A stretch of DNA of 64,000 nucleotides from Nitrososphaera sp. GTDB lineage: Archaea; Thermoproteota; Nitrososphaeria; Nitrososphaerales; Nitrososphaeraceae. The notes beneath the pieces are model-generated. The model worked only from the letters and a program-made list of their open reading frames with translations. It made no database searches and had not been told where the DNA came from. Shown piece by piece: positions 18,016-25,715 of this stretch. A program made the position numbers and the translations under genes. The first letter of the stretch is position 1. Each line of letters opens with the position of its first letter. The DNA lies in the NCBI GenBank assembly GCA_029263715.1, contig JAJUFP010000003.1, forward strand, positions 1 to 64,000, in the 5' to 3' direction.

Positions 18016-18975
18016 TTAGAATCTTAATCCGCCTATCAGTATCTGGATCTCATAAATCACTACTAGAAATGCGGCATAGATCGCAAAAAGGGAAACACTG
18101 TGCCAGATTCTTATGCGCTTGAATCTGATGAAGAGGAACATCACTGCATGGGTGAGGATAACAAAGACAATCAGCGTAGAAAGCACGGTAAAGCTAACCT
18201 GCACTTCTGAGAGCACCAGAACAATGCCCAGAATTAATGCAATATTGGTGATGGAGGATCCTATTATGTCGCCCAGAGCCAGATCGAGGTGTCTTCGTCT
18301 CACAGCAACAAGGTCAACCGCCAGTTCCGGCAGAGACGTGCCCAGCGCGACTATCGTTGACCCCAGCACTGATTGTCTTATGCCAGTAAATTCAGCTATC
18401 GACGAGGCGCTATCGACTATAAATCTGGCGCTGACAATGACCAGTGCGATGCCGATAGCGAAGAATAAAAGTTGCCTGTATGCAGAGCCGGGTGCCTTTT
18501 GGCGATCATTATCTGCCTGATTGGATTTAAAAGTGCGGTACACGAAAAAGGCAAAAACAGCGAGCAGAGCAAAGCCGATAAACCTGCTTCCTTCCTGGGC
18601 TACAAGAAGAAGAAATGGGATAACAGCAGACAGCACCAGTATGGGAGAAAGATTTCTTACAGTTTTCTTCTCGATCTGTCTGATAGGGGACAAAAGCAGG
18701 AACAGCGCGGCTATCAAAGCAATGTTGGTGATGTTTGAACCAAAGATGTCACCCAGTGTTATGCCCACGTTGTCCGTGAATACAGAGAAGAATGCCACGC
18801 TGATCTCCGGCGTTGAAGTTGCTATGGAGACTATGATGAATCCTGCGACAAGCTCGCTTATTCCAACGATTTTGGAGAATTTTACTATCGAGTCAACTGC
18901 AAAAATTGAACTTCTGACCAGTAATGCCAGAAATCCGACCAGTATCACGATGTCAAGAGTTATTTGCTCAAACAA
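18016..18975 (-). CDS. CaCA family Na+/Ca2+ (cation) exchanger
   Basis: This 319-residue protein of about ten helices carries two inverted alpha repeats: GFIIVSIATSTPEISVAF with GDIFGSNITNIALI in the first, and STIVALGTSLPELAVDLV with GDIIGSSITNIALI in the second. These line the ion path in NCX-type exchangers such as YrbG and NCX_Mj. TTG 18975 is the likely start. It lies 9 bp downstream of the UspA gene on the same strand, so the two probably form a stress-related operon. Confidence 0.9.
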   Translation of the reverse strand: MFEQITLDIVILVGFLALLVRSSIFAVDSIVKFSKIVGISELVAGFIIVSIATSTPEISVAFFSVFTDNVGITLGDIFGSNITNIALIAALFLLLSPIRQIEKKTVRNLSPILVLSAVIPFLLLVAQEGSRFIGFALLAVFAFFVYRTFKSNQADNDRQKAPGSAYRQLLFFAIGIALVIVSARFIVDSASSIAEFTGIRQSVLGSTIVALGTSLPELAVDLVAVRRRHLDLALGDIIGSSITNIALILGIVLVLSEVQVSFTVLSTLIVFVILTHAVMFLFIRFKRIRIWHSVSLFAIYAAFLVVIYEIQILIGGLRF

Positions 18976-18984
18976 GCCCGCATT

Positions 18985-19464
18985 TCAATGGACTATCATT
19001 ACCGGGCATTTCGCGTTCTCAGATACCGCTCTTGAAACGCTGCCCAGCGTCTTTACCTTGGACAATCCGCTCAGGCCGACGTTTCCGATTATGATGAGAT
19101 CAACTTTCTCGTCGCCGGCGAATTCTATTATCTTGTCTGCTGGATAGCCTACCAGAACGCTTGTCCTGATCTCAATGGCATCAGATTCGATTTTTCGCTT
19201 CTTTTCTTCCAGCATCTTCATTGCATTGATTTTCATTTCTTGGTGCAGCTCCTTCCAGACTTCTGAAACGGTTGCTTGTTCGCCGGTGCGAGGTGAGCGT
19301 ATGCGGGATTCTATCATCATGGGCGGAGTAGGGATCTCCTGCACTACGTTTAGGAGAATCACCAAAGCGTCTTTTCTAAGCAGTTTTGCCATCTTTATTG
19401 CATGGTTCAGCGCATTATCTGAAGGCCTTGAACCATCATAAGGAACCAGAATTTTGAAAACCAC
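18985..19464 (-). CDS. Universal stress protein (UspA family)
   Basis: The 159-residue single-domain UspA begins KILVPYDGSRPSDNALNHAI and carries the ATP-binding loop GNVGLSGLSKVKTLGSVS near the C-terminus (G-2x-G-9x-G(S/T) type). GTG 19464 is preceded by a TATA-like box (atacatatat on the minus strand, 19480-19492), suiting a leaderless message. It is immediately followed by the cation exchanger, suggesting that nucleotide or stress sensing is linked to ion homeostasis (inference). Confidence 0.9.
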   Translation of the reverse strand: MVFKILVPYDGSRPSDNALNHAIKMAKLLRKDALVILLNVVQEIPTPPMMIESRIRSPRTGEQATVSEVWKELHQEMKINAMKMLEEKKRKIESDAIEIRTSVLVGYPADKIIEFAGDEKVDLIIIGNVGLSGLSKVKTLGSVSRAVSENAKCPVMIVH

Positions 19465-19540
19465 AAACTGCGTTAACAGCCTTCAAGAATATATGTATTA
19501 AGACACATCGCAGCCGTCTTATGAGCAGGCTTGAGAAGTT

Positions 19541-19592
19541 AAAACAAAAAGTAAGTAAAAGCTGCTAAAGCTCATTACTTACTTTTTGTTTT
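19541..19592. repeat. 18-bp perfect inverted repeat
   Basis: Left arm 19541-19558 (aaaacaaaaagtaagtaa) and right arm 19575-19592 are exact reverse complements, separated by a 16-nt loop. On the plus strand it could form a stable though AU-rich hairpin. The right arm is also the 3' end of a possible lysine-rich minus-strand frame. Confidence 0.8.
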
Positions 19593-19640
19593 CTTTGTCT
19601 TTTTGGATGATTTACTTTTTGTTTTCTTTGTCTTTGCCAC
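19575..19640 (-). CDS. Possible 21-residue lysine/threonine repeat peptide
   Basis: GTG 19640 opens a frame that reads VAKTKKTKSKSSKKTKKTKS then K and stop (19575-19577). It consists of two KTKKTKSK units. Such tails resemble basic nucleic-acid-binding termini, but no promoter with the normal spacing is obvious, and the simple sequence could arise by slippage. The 18-bp inverted repeat overlaps its end. Confidence 0.25.
   Translation of the reverse strand: MAKTKKTKSKSSKKTKKTKSK
19579..19635. repeat. 24-bp direct repeat, period 33 bp
   Basis: The sequence ttactttttgttttctttg plus tcttt occurs at 19579-19602 and again at 19612-19635. The 33-bp period equals 11 codons, and on the minus strand both copies read KTKKTKSK in one frame, consistent with a duplicated coding unit. 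Confidence 0.75.
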
Positions 19641-19769
19641 GAGGACAATTATGGGCAGGGTGATTTGAAAACCTTACGTCTATATTATCTGACTAATTGC
19701 TGAATTCTAGTTACATAAACCTAAATGATTATAATTGTATAAACATCAGCAACTCTGAATAGAATAAAT

Positions 19770-20027
19770 TTATTCTGTAATCTTGCTGCCATTAGAGCGG
19801 TCGTTAACGTACATAGTTATGGTCGATTCTATCCCGTTTATCCTTTTGATCCGCCTGTTTATAAGATCTTTTAGTGTTTCCATGGAGCTTTCCTCCACCT
19901 TCACAACAACATCGTATACGCCCGAGACTGCGTAGGCCTCGTCAATTTCTTGCAACTTTTTCAGTTCATCAAGAACTTGCAGCTCCTTTCCAACTTCAGA
20001 GCTGACCAAGACGAACGCCCCAGGCAC
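19770..20027 (-). CDS. Stand-alone Lrp/AsnC ligand-binding (RAM) domain protein
   Basis: The 85 residues form a single RAM domain (GAFVLVSSEVGKELQVLDEL, then YAVSGVYDVVVKVE, and GIESTITMYV) with no helix-turn-helix. Such SraA-like proteins form ring oligomers that bind amino acids, sometimes partnering full Lrp regulators. GTG 20027 lies 26 nt after a TATA-like box (20047-20056). The 3' end overlaps a perfect 16-bp palindrome (19761-19776, agaataaatttattct), possibly a termination or regulatory element. Confidence 0.85.
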   Translation of the reverse strand: MPGAFVLVSSEVGKELQVLDELKKLQEIDEAYAVSGVYDVVVKVEESSMETLKDLINRRIKRINGIESTITMYVNDRSNGSKITE

Positions 20028-20105
20028 GGTATAACTATGTTTCCATAATATTAAAGGTTAATGCTGTGCTAAAAAATTACATGTTTGATGCATTTATCCA
20101 TGCAT

Positions 20106-20125
20106 TTATTAGATTTATCTAATAA
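20106..20125. promoter_or_regulatory. 20-bp inverted repeat at the GCS2 promoter
   Basis: TTATTAGAT-TT-ATCTAATAA has 9-bp perfect arms and covers the downstream edge of the TATA-like region (catttatta, 20103-20111) of the GCS2-like gene. Its 14-bp core is found again, exactly, at 22229-22242. A repressor bound here would block TBP/TFB or polymerase. Confidence 0.55.
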
Positions 20126-20134
20126 TAATTACCG

Positions 20135-21376
20135 TTGCAGAATCGAGCAATTATCAGACAGGCGAAGGAACTAAAAGAAAAAGTCAAAAAGGACCGCCGG
20201 CAGGACGAGAATTTCCTTGTAGGGATAGAGATCGAGGGATGTCTGATAGGTAAAAATGGACTTCCAGTAGATGCCAAGCCTCTGATACAAAAGATGCAGG
20301 GGACAAGACATGAAATGGATTTTGAGTACAGCAAATGTCAGTTCGAATTCAAGACCAAGCCAGTATCCATGGATGATCTTCAAGAACTTAACGACCAACT
20401 GGAGGATTTCTCCGAAGCTATCGGCAAATCAGTACAGAAAATCTATCGTTCAGACGTGTTTCCGCTGTTCTTGGGGGCAAACCCTTCACCGGCTATTCTT
20501 GACAATGTGTGGCTCACCGGCAAGCCTAGATACAAAAAGCTTGGCAGATGGCAGTCTGGATTTCCGGACGTGGAGATGGAAGGCCAGAAATACAAGGCCC
20601 TGCACGTAGCCTACGGAATTCAGGGTTTCCACTTCCACCTGCAGGGCAAGAACCCGAGCTATACCACAGCGATGTTCAATCACATTTTGAACCTGATCCC
20701 CTCTGCAATTCTATTGTGTGCTAACAGCAGGCTGTTTGCAGGAAAAGTATTTGCTATTCACGAACCAAGGATATTCATGTACGATCAGTCTGAGCAGCAA
20801 AATTCAGGTTTTCCTGCCATCCCGCGTTATCTTGGAGGCGTCGAAGACTACATCGATTACATCGTTTCAAGAAAGCCCGTAATAGCCAAGAATTACTTCG
20901 AAATGGTAAAAGAAAGACATGATGATGCACGCATAAGGATGAACACGGGTAATTACAGGGTAGAAACCAGAGTATTATCGGTACAGCCTACACCTAGGAC
21001 GATGATGGCCATCATTGAATTCTTTGTAGGATACCTGTACAGGGCCATCCATGAAAAAAGAAAGCTGCGACCACTGTCAGCGTTAAGGGAGGAGCGGCAA
21101 TCGGTCGTCCGGTCAGGATTTAATGCCAAAACTCACTTTAGCGTAATCGATACAGCAAGAAATCACCTTTCGTACGCCAGAAAAGGACTCTCGGATCTGG
21201 GAGTGGGAAGCAAGTTTCTCAGCATTCTGGATTCCAGACTTGAAAAAAAGGTCACCGCCGGAGATTATGTGGCAGATCTATGGTACAAGAATTTCAATGG
21301 CTCCGTCGATGAGACGGTCGCAGAGATAGCAGAAATAGTCTGGCAAAAAACACTGCATAATAGCCCGATCGCCTGA
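20135..21376 (+). CDS. Glutamate-cysteine ligase family 2 (GCS2)-like carboxylate-amine ligase
   Basis: The 413-residue protein matches the GCS2 fold: ENFLVGIEIEGCLIG near the N-terminus (Glu ligands for Mg-ATP), CQFEFKTKPV, GFHFHLQGKNP (His motif), and RMNTGNYRVETRVLSVQPT in the C-half. Family members join Glu to Cys or another amine using ATP. TTG 20135 is the only plausible start, 26 nt after the TATA-like box. It may make gamma-glutamylcysteine as a thiol buffer; substrate specificity is not readable. An operator-like palindrome sits at its promoter. Confidence 0.8.
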   Translation: MQNRAIIRQAKELKEKVKKDRRQDENFLVGIEIEGCLIGKNGLPVDAKPLIQKMQGTRHEMDFEYSKCQFEFKTKPVSMDDLQELNDQLEDFSEAIGKSVQKIYRSDVFPLFLGANPSPAILDNVWLTGKPRYKKLGRWQSGFPDVEMEGQKYKALHVAYGIQGFHFHLQGKNPSYTTAMFNHILNLIPSAILLCANSRLFAGKVFAIHEPRIFMYDQSEQQNSGFPAIPRYLGGVEDYIDYIVSRKPVIAKNYFEMVKERHDDARIRMNTGNYRVETRVLSVQPTPRTMMAIIEFFVGYLYRAIHEKRKLRPLSALREERQSVVRSGFNAKTHFSVIDTARNHLSYARKGLSDLGVGSKFLSILDSRLEKKVTAGDYVADLWYKNFNGSVDETVAEIAEIVWQKTLHNSPIA

Positions 21377-21502
21377 ACTTTTGGCAGCAGACGGCACTAT
21401 GGCTGTTGCTGCTGCATAACTCTTTAAAATCTTGACTGTGTAACGAACTGCGAAGATCGAGTTTGACGCAATGATCAATACTCGGTCTTGAAAAGGGTTG
21501 TG

Positions 21503-21872
21503 ATGAAAAATAGAGATCGAAGAAAGACCGTGGGGTTGGTTTGAAAAATACAACGAGAATACCATGTGCTCCGTAAAGCTGATCTGCGTAAAGGCTAACA
21601 AGCGATTAAGCCTTCAGTATCATAACTCGAGGAAGGAATTCTGGCGGGTCATCCGAGGGCCAGTCCAGGTGCAGATAGGCGAGAAAACGTTTGTTGGAAA
21701 AGAAGGCGATGTCTTTGATATTCCTATGGGGGCTATTCATAGATTGACGGCAATGAAAGAAGATTCGATGGTTCTGGAGATATCATACGGCCATTTCGAT
21801 GAAAACGACATCGTAAGGATCGAAGACGACTTTGGAAGAACAAAAGAAATGGACGCCCGCGTTCTTACCTAG
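21503..21872 (+). CDS. Cupin (mannose-6-phosphate isomerase type II-like), with apparent frameshift at the start
   Basis: The cupin core is clear: RPWGWFEKYNENTMCSVKLI, RLSLQYHNSRKEFWRVIRGP (metal-binding HxxxxxE) and GDVFDIPMGAIHRL. The in-frame ATG at 21564 would cut off the conserved RPWGWFEKY segment, and the frame upstream has no start before a TGA (21504-21506). Removing one A from the A5 run at 21506-21510 joins ATG 21503 to the frame as MKIEIEERPWGWFEKY, a normal family N-terminus. This is therefore a one-base insertion (real or sequencing error), or translation begins at a non-standard codon. The role could be mannose-phosphate isomerisation or small-molecule binding. Confidence 0.7.
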
Positions 21873-21919
21873 ACTTTTTAAAAAGAAATGGACGCCCGCG
21901 TTCTTACCTAGACTTTTTA
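21842..21919. repeat. Perfect 39-bp tandem duplication at a convergent gene junction
   Basis: Two exact 39-bp copies (21842-21880 and 21881-21919), each beginning aaaagaaatggacgcccgcg. Copy 1 encodes the last residues and stop of the cupin (KEMDARVLT); copy 2 contains the last codons and stop of the minus-strand zinc-ribbon gene. The duplication is probably recent, because the copies are identical, and it leaves each gene with its own end. Confidence 0.9.
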
Positions 21920-22206
21920 AATTCTATTAGCTGTTTGAAGAAGATCGTCCTTCTAAGTTTTCCAAACTTGTTGCTGGTGGCATACAGTTTCACAGCATTG
22001 TTGCACTGGGTGCATACTTTCTTCCTCCTAGATATAGTAAGATGGTTGAGCGGGTATATTCTTGAGCAGTAGGAACACCAATAACACATCAAGCCGCGTG
22101 TCTGATGTACACTCAAGGAATCAAAATCTATGCCCTCTTTCGAGCACACCTCTCTTGCAATTTCGACCAAATTGGGGTCGCAATTGCCTGCAATCTGAGA
22201 CGCCAT
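21904..22206 (-). CDS. Small zinc-ribbon protein
   Basis: The 100-residue protein has two Cys knuckles, CYWCSYC and CTQC (about 25 residues apart), in a basic context (ISRRKKVCTQC), plus an N-terminal helical part and a lysine-rich end. This is a single zinc-binding domain suited to nucleic-acid or protein binding. ATG 22206 has a TATA-like box (gatttatc on the minus strand) centred about 29 nt upstream, inside the palindrome at 22229-22242. It is divergent from the ArsR-like regulator. The family is not recognised. Confidence 0.65.
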   Translation of the reverse strand: MASQIAGNCDPNLVEIAREVCSKEGIDFDSLSVHQTRGLMCYWCSYCSRIYPLNHLTISRRKKVCTQCNNAVKLYATSNKFGKLRRTIFFKQLIEFKKSR

Positions 22207-22228
22207 TACGTATTTAATGCAGTTGCGG

Positions 22229-22242
22229 TTAGATAAATCTAA
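22229..22242. promoter_or_regulatory. 14-bp palindrome over the zinc-ribbon gene TATA box
   Basis: TTAGATAAATCTAA (the reverse complement is the core of the GCS2 site) contains the TATA-like element of the minus-strand gene and lies between that gene and the divergent ArsR-like regulator at 22316. Relative to the two start codons the sites at GCS2 and here are centred at about -19.5 and -29.5, one helical turn apart. Confidence 0.5.
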
Positions 22243-22315
22243 TGGATGAAATATCTATAAGCCATATAATAAAGGTTATATTCCAACCAAAATATCCTCG
22301 GATCGTTTCACGGGA

Positions 22316-22855
22316 ATGAAAGCAGTATTCATAGTAAATGAACCAAAGATAGCCAAAGTATTGGTCGACCCAATGCGCAGAACGATTCTGAATCTTTTGC
22401 GCGAAAAACCCATGACTCAGGCACAGCTGGCAGATGAACTAGGGCTGTCCGATCCATCTCTTAACTATCACATGAAGATCCTGAGAAGATACAAGCTTGT
22501 TATGATAACTAAAAAAGCAGCAGAAGAACATGGAATAATACAAAAGTTCTTCTCTCCTGCAGCCTACCTCTTCGTTTATGATCTTGATTCTCTGCCCAAG
22601 GATGTAGCACGCTATTTCCATCCTATCAGCATAGAAAGGGCTCGTTCTGTCGCGTCCTCCATCATGGTAAAAGATTCTGGCTACAAGATAGACGACATGC
22701 CAGAAGCCATCGACCAATTAACTGAACAGCTATCCAGACTTTTTGTTACCGTTGCAAAATCTTATGAAAAAAAGGAAGTGCCTTCTGGAAACGATAAGAT
22801 AGTTTACGACATTTACTGCAAAGCCATAACAATGTGGCTAGACAAAATCCAATAA
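22316..22855 (+). CDS. ArsR-like winged-helix transcription regulator
   Basis: Residues ~12-80 form a winged helix-turn-helix (VLVDPMRRTILNLLREKPM, then LADELGLSDPSLNYHMKILR, recognition helix SLNYHMKIL). The ~100-residue C-terminal part is helical with no Cys metal site visible, unlike typical metal-sensing ArsR proteins, so it may be a ligand- or dimerisation domain. ATG 22316 is the start. As a neighbour of the palindrome at 22229-22242 it is the best candidate for the protein that reads that site (inference). Confidence 0.8.
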   Translation: MKAVFIVNEPKIAKVLVDPMRRTILNLLREKPMTQAQLADELGLSDPSLNYHMKILRRYKLVMITKKAAEEHGIIQKFFSPAAYLFVYDLDSLPKDVARYFHPISIERARSVASSIMVKDSGYKIDDMPEAIDQLTEQLSRLFVTVAKSYEKKEVPSGNDKIVYDIYCKAITMWLDKIQ

Positions 22856-22958
22856 AAGCTGGCGACTTTGAATCATTCTATCATTGGACGGTAAATCCGA
22901 AAAATATCGGCGCGCCATACTGTAATCTGGAAGTTGCTAGGTGAAACTAGGCAAGTTC

Positions 22959-23039
22959 TCAAGCCAAAGTAAGGATGAATGCAGAAGCTGCGAGAAATGC
23001 TGCTATGATAAAGGCGATCTTTACTTTATTGGTGCTCAA
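22959..23039 (-). CDS. Possible 26-aa single-span membrane peptide
   Basis: TTG 23039 starts MSTNKVKIAFIIAAFLAASA followed by FILTLA and a TGA at 22959-22961. A short basic head and a single ~19-residue hydrophobic helix form a sound minimal membrane protein. A TATA-like box (ttaattttaatc, 23065-23076) lies about 26-30 nt upstream, giving a leaderless transcript. Homologues would be needed to prove it. Confidence 0.4.
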   Translation of the reverse strand: MSTNKVKIAFIIAAFLAASAFILTLA

Positions 23040-23047
23040 GGATTCTA

Positions 23048-23061
23048 TTAGATGTATCTTA
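23048..23061. promoter_or_regulatory. Near copy (12/14) of the shared palindrome
   Basis: TTAGATGTATCTTA differs from the GCS2 palindrome core TTAGATTTATCTAA at two positions. It lies between the TATA-like box and start of the 26-aa membrane peptide. Confidence 0.3.
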
Positions 23062-23175
23062 CTGTTAATTTTAATCTATCCCGTCGTCCCATCATTGAAA
23101 AGGTAGTCTAAGGCACATAACTCTTTAATATTTTGAAATACAAAGTCTGCCGACTCTCTAATCTGTGTTTAGAAA

Positions 23176-23961
23176 ATGACTGTAAAAGCTGGATCATCTG
23201 CAATGGAATTATTCCGGAAGTATCTTCTTCCAGACGAACTTGACGATAATAAACTCAAGATACCGATCCTGAACAACACTATTGTCCTATCCAGCGACGG
23301 ACTTGCAGACGGAGCCACTCGGATGTTTTCCTACAGGCGGCATATCAATGAAAATACGGAATCGCAGACATTGATAGCATCTGAGGATGAAAAGGTTGCT
23401 GTGGGAATATTTCCGGTTCCTCCACTGTTTGTTCCAAAACGCATATCCAACAATGTCTATTTGAAGTTCGATGCTCCGCTGATCGTGGAGCAGAAAAAAG
23501 AGATCGAATTCTACGCAAAAATACCGATAGATATAGGCGTATACCGGCAGTCCAAAGACGAGGAAATCTTGATAGATGTTTTCTCTGCAAAGAAACCGCG
23601 GTATGCTTTGTACGGAACTCCTGAAAGAGGGGCTGTCTGTAGGTATGGGGAGACCTCGATCGCGATGGAGCCTATCAATGCCAAGAAATATGAAGAGGCC
23701 AGCGTGAAAATCAGGATCAAAAATTCCATAGATAACATCGTCAAGGTAAGCAAAGTGGTTATCCCCATGAAAGATGTAGTACTTGACCACGCACAAGACA
23801 GTACAATGATGGCCGGTTTAGTTGAAATGACACTGGATTCAGCCTTCGGAAAAGAGATAATCAATGTAAGATTGATCGATGCCAAAGTCAAAAGGACAGA
23901 CAAGACCAGCGTTGTCGCAAAAGAAGAGACTCGCCTGTTTACCATGGATGCAGGATATTAA
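23176..23961 (+). CDS. DUF432 family protein
   Basis: The 261-residue soluble protein fits the archaeal DUF432 family: near the N-terminus KIPILNNTIVLSSDGLADG, then PPLFVPKRISNNVYLKF, YAKIPIDIGVYRQ and KKPRYALYGTPERGAVCRY. It is beta-rich with no TM helix. The family's function is unknown, but members are often found near mechanosensitive channels or metabolic genes. It converges on asnB with a 25-bp gap. A poorly placed TATA-like box (about 23125) implies a short leader of some 25 nt. Confidence 0.75.
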   Translation: MTVKAGSSAMELFRKYLLPDELDDNKLKIPILNNTIVLSSDGLADGATRMFSYRRHINENTESQTLIASEDEKVAVGIFPVPPLFVPKRISNNVYLKFDAPLIVEQKKEIEFYAKIPIDIGVYRQSKDEEILIDVFSAKKPRYALYGTPERGAVCRYGETSIAMEPINAKKYEEASVKIRIKNSIDNIVKVSKVVIPMKDVVLDHAQDSTMMAGLVEMTLDSAFGKEIINVRLIDAKVKRTDKTSVVAKEETRLFTMDAGY

Positions 23962-23986
23962 TATCCTGCACAATGGTCGATGCTAT

Positions 23987-25654
23987 CTACCGAAGAACTT
24001 TCTCGGAGATGCTGTCCAGGTACATCTGCACGTGCGGGTCTGCAGTCCAAATTTTGTGACTCTCAAAGAGATGCCCGTATCTCTGTGAACTGCCTATCTT
24101 CTCTCTGGCTGCCAGGCTCTCCAAGTATCTCCTGGGAATAGTGGACTCATCAAAGCCGTTCTTACGGGCTATCCTGTCAATAGCAGCGTGTATGCCTGAT
24201 CCGTGCTGCGCCGCCTCTTTGATACGATATGCGATTTCCCGTGGGATTCCGAGGCTTAATGCAAGCTCTCTGTGGACACGTTTTCCAAGAATATCATCGC
24301 CTCCCTTTACATTCAGCCGGGGGTCAATTCTCAATGCAGCTTTTATCAAGTCGATATCCAAGAAGGGTTCGCGTAGTTCAATGCTACTTGCCATGGATAT
24401 CTTGTCTTCCCTTTCAAGCGTCTCCTTGTAAAGCAGTAAGAGGTCTTCGACCATGTATGACTGCATTTTCTGGTATCCGTCTTTATCGGCGATTTTTGCA
24501 TACCATGGATATCCTCCAAAGAGCTCGTCAGCACCCTGGCCTGTCAGCATGACGCGGATTCCTTGTTCATGGGCCATCTTGATGGCACCAAAAACTGGTA
24601 TTGCCACCTCAACCTGTCCTGCGTTATTCTCTTCAATTACGTGTATTATCTCCGGAATGAGTTGTTCGACCTCATCTTCGGTAAGTTCGTTTACCTGCAG
24701 ATCAAGGTCAAGCTTCTTTGCTATTTGGCGGGAATAATCGATATCGTTAGAACCCTTGATTCCGCATGTGTAGCAGACAACCTCCGGTACCATTTTTCTC
24801 GCCAAATGAGCAACAAGGACACTATCAATGCCGCCGGAAAATACGATTCCGATTCTTTTAAAATCCTGCGTACGTTTTTCCATCGATTTTATCAGTGTCT
24901 TACGGTACGCATTTACCGCAGCGTCCATAGTTTTATACAGGATCCTGGTTTCCAGCTGTTCAAGTGACTGCAGTGTAGTTAATTCTGCAATTTTGAATGA
25001 CGAAATTCTACCGGTAGGCGGGATGAGCACGGCATAACCGGGCATTACGCGCTTGGTTGGCTCGCGAATGCCTATGGACCAGAGCGGCTTCTTTTCAGAT
25101 GCAAATGCAATGAAATCATCGTTTTCACCATAATAGAGCTGCCTGACGCCTAGTCTGTCGCGGACCAGCGCAAACGTGCCATTTATCTCGTCTCTTATTG
25201 CCAGAGCGTAGATGCCGTCTAGCTCCGCAACTGTTTTTTTGATGGCATCTAACAAATTTCCGTCATTACTATTGTAATGGTCTTCAAGCAGATGGACTAT
25301 GACTTCGCTGTCTGTACTTGTTCTGAAATTATGGTGTTCTTCTAGCCTCTTTCTGATGTCTTTGTAATTGTATATCTCACCATTGTGTTCGACCACAAGT
25401 TTCCCGTCGCAGCTCCTAAACGGTTGCGAGCCGCATGTACCGCCTACGATGGCAAGCCTTGCATGTCCCAAGACGCTGCTTCCGCGTATTTCTGAAAATT
25501 GCAGGCCGTCAACCGAGTCGGATTGAATGATTCGGTTGTTGGCAGCTATTCCGACACCATCCGGGCCTCTGTTGTGCATCTGTGCAAGCATTGCCGCTAC
25601 GAGCGGTGTTACATTTTCGCCTTTTTTGCTAACGATTCCACCAATTCCACACAT
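23987..25654 (-). CDS. asnB: Asparagine synthetase (glutamine-hydrolysing)
   Basis: The 555-residue enzyme is of normal class-2 length (E. coli AsnB is 554). It begins MCGIGGIVSKKG, so Cys2 becomes the N-terminal nucleophile of the glutaminase domain. The synthetase domain has the PP-loop SGGIDSVLVAHL and TGQGADELFGGY. The reaction is Asp + Gln + ATP to Asn + Glu + AMP. ATG 25654 has a TATA-like box (gctatacag on the minus strand, about 25675-25683) at the right distance for a leaderless message, preceded by an inverted repeat at 25682-25698. Confidence 0.95.
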   Translation of the reverse strand: MCGIGGIVSKKGENVTPLVAAMLAQMHNRGPDGVGIAANNRIIQSDSVDGLQFSEIRGSSVLGHARLAIVGGTCGSQPFRSCDGKLVVEHNGEIYNYKDIRKRLEEHHNFRTSTDSEVIVHLLEDHYNSNDGNLLDAIKKTVAELDGIYALAIRDEINGTFALVRDRLGVRQLYYGENDDFIAFASEKKPLWSIGIREPTKRVMPGYAVLIPPTGRISSFKIAELTTLQSLEQLETRILYKTMDAAVNAYRKTLIKSMEKRTQDFKRIGIVFSGGIDSVLVAHLARKMVPEVVCYTCGIKGSNDIDYSRQIAKKLDLDLQVNELTEDEVEQLIPEIIHVIEENNAGQVEVAIPVFGAIKMAHEQGIRVMLTGQGADELFGGYPWYAKIADKDGYQKMQSYMVEDLLLLYKETLEREDKISMASSIELREPFLDIDLIKAALRIDPRLNVKGGDDILGKRVHRELALSLGIPREIAYRIKEAAQHGSGIHAAIDRIARKNGFDESTIPRRYLESLAAREKIGSSQRYGHLFESHKIWTADPHVQMYLDSISEKVLR

Positions 25655-25681
25655 GAATATATCACCAAACTGTATAGCTTT

Positions 25682-25698
25682 GAATTTACAGGAAATTC
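25682..25698. promoter_or_regulatory. Small inverted repeat upstream of asnB
   Basis: GAATTT-acagg-AAATTC, with 6-bp arms and a 5-nt spacer, lies at the upstream edge of the asnB TATA-like box (about 25675-25683). It could be an operator, but short AT-rich repeats occur by chance. Confidence 0.3.
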
Positions 25699-25715
25699 AA
25701 GATTAGGTTAGCTGT

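Larger units (their letters stand above)
22856..23175. other. Intergenic region containing a small minus-strand frame and promoters
   Basis: This 320-bp gap holds a 26-codon membrane-peptide frame (22959-23039, minus), its TATA-like box (about 23065-23076), a near-palindrome at 23048-23061, and at the right the TATA-like ctttaatatttt (about 23121-23132) of the DUF432 gene. The rest shows nothing recognisable. Confidence 0.55.

Noticed and set aside
22971-23105. Plus-strand frame starting MNAEAARNAAMIKAIF in the 22.9-23.1 kb gap
   Set aside because: Antisense to the membrane-peptide frame, which has the better promoter and hydrophobic pattern; no TATA-like box precedes this one.
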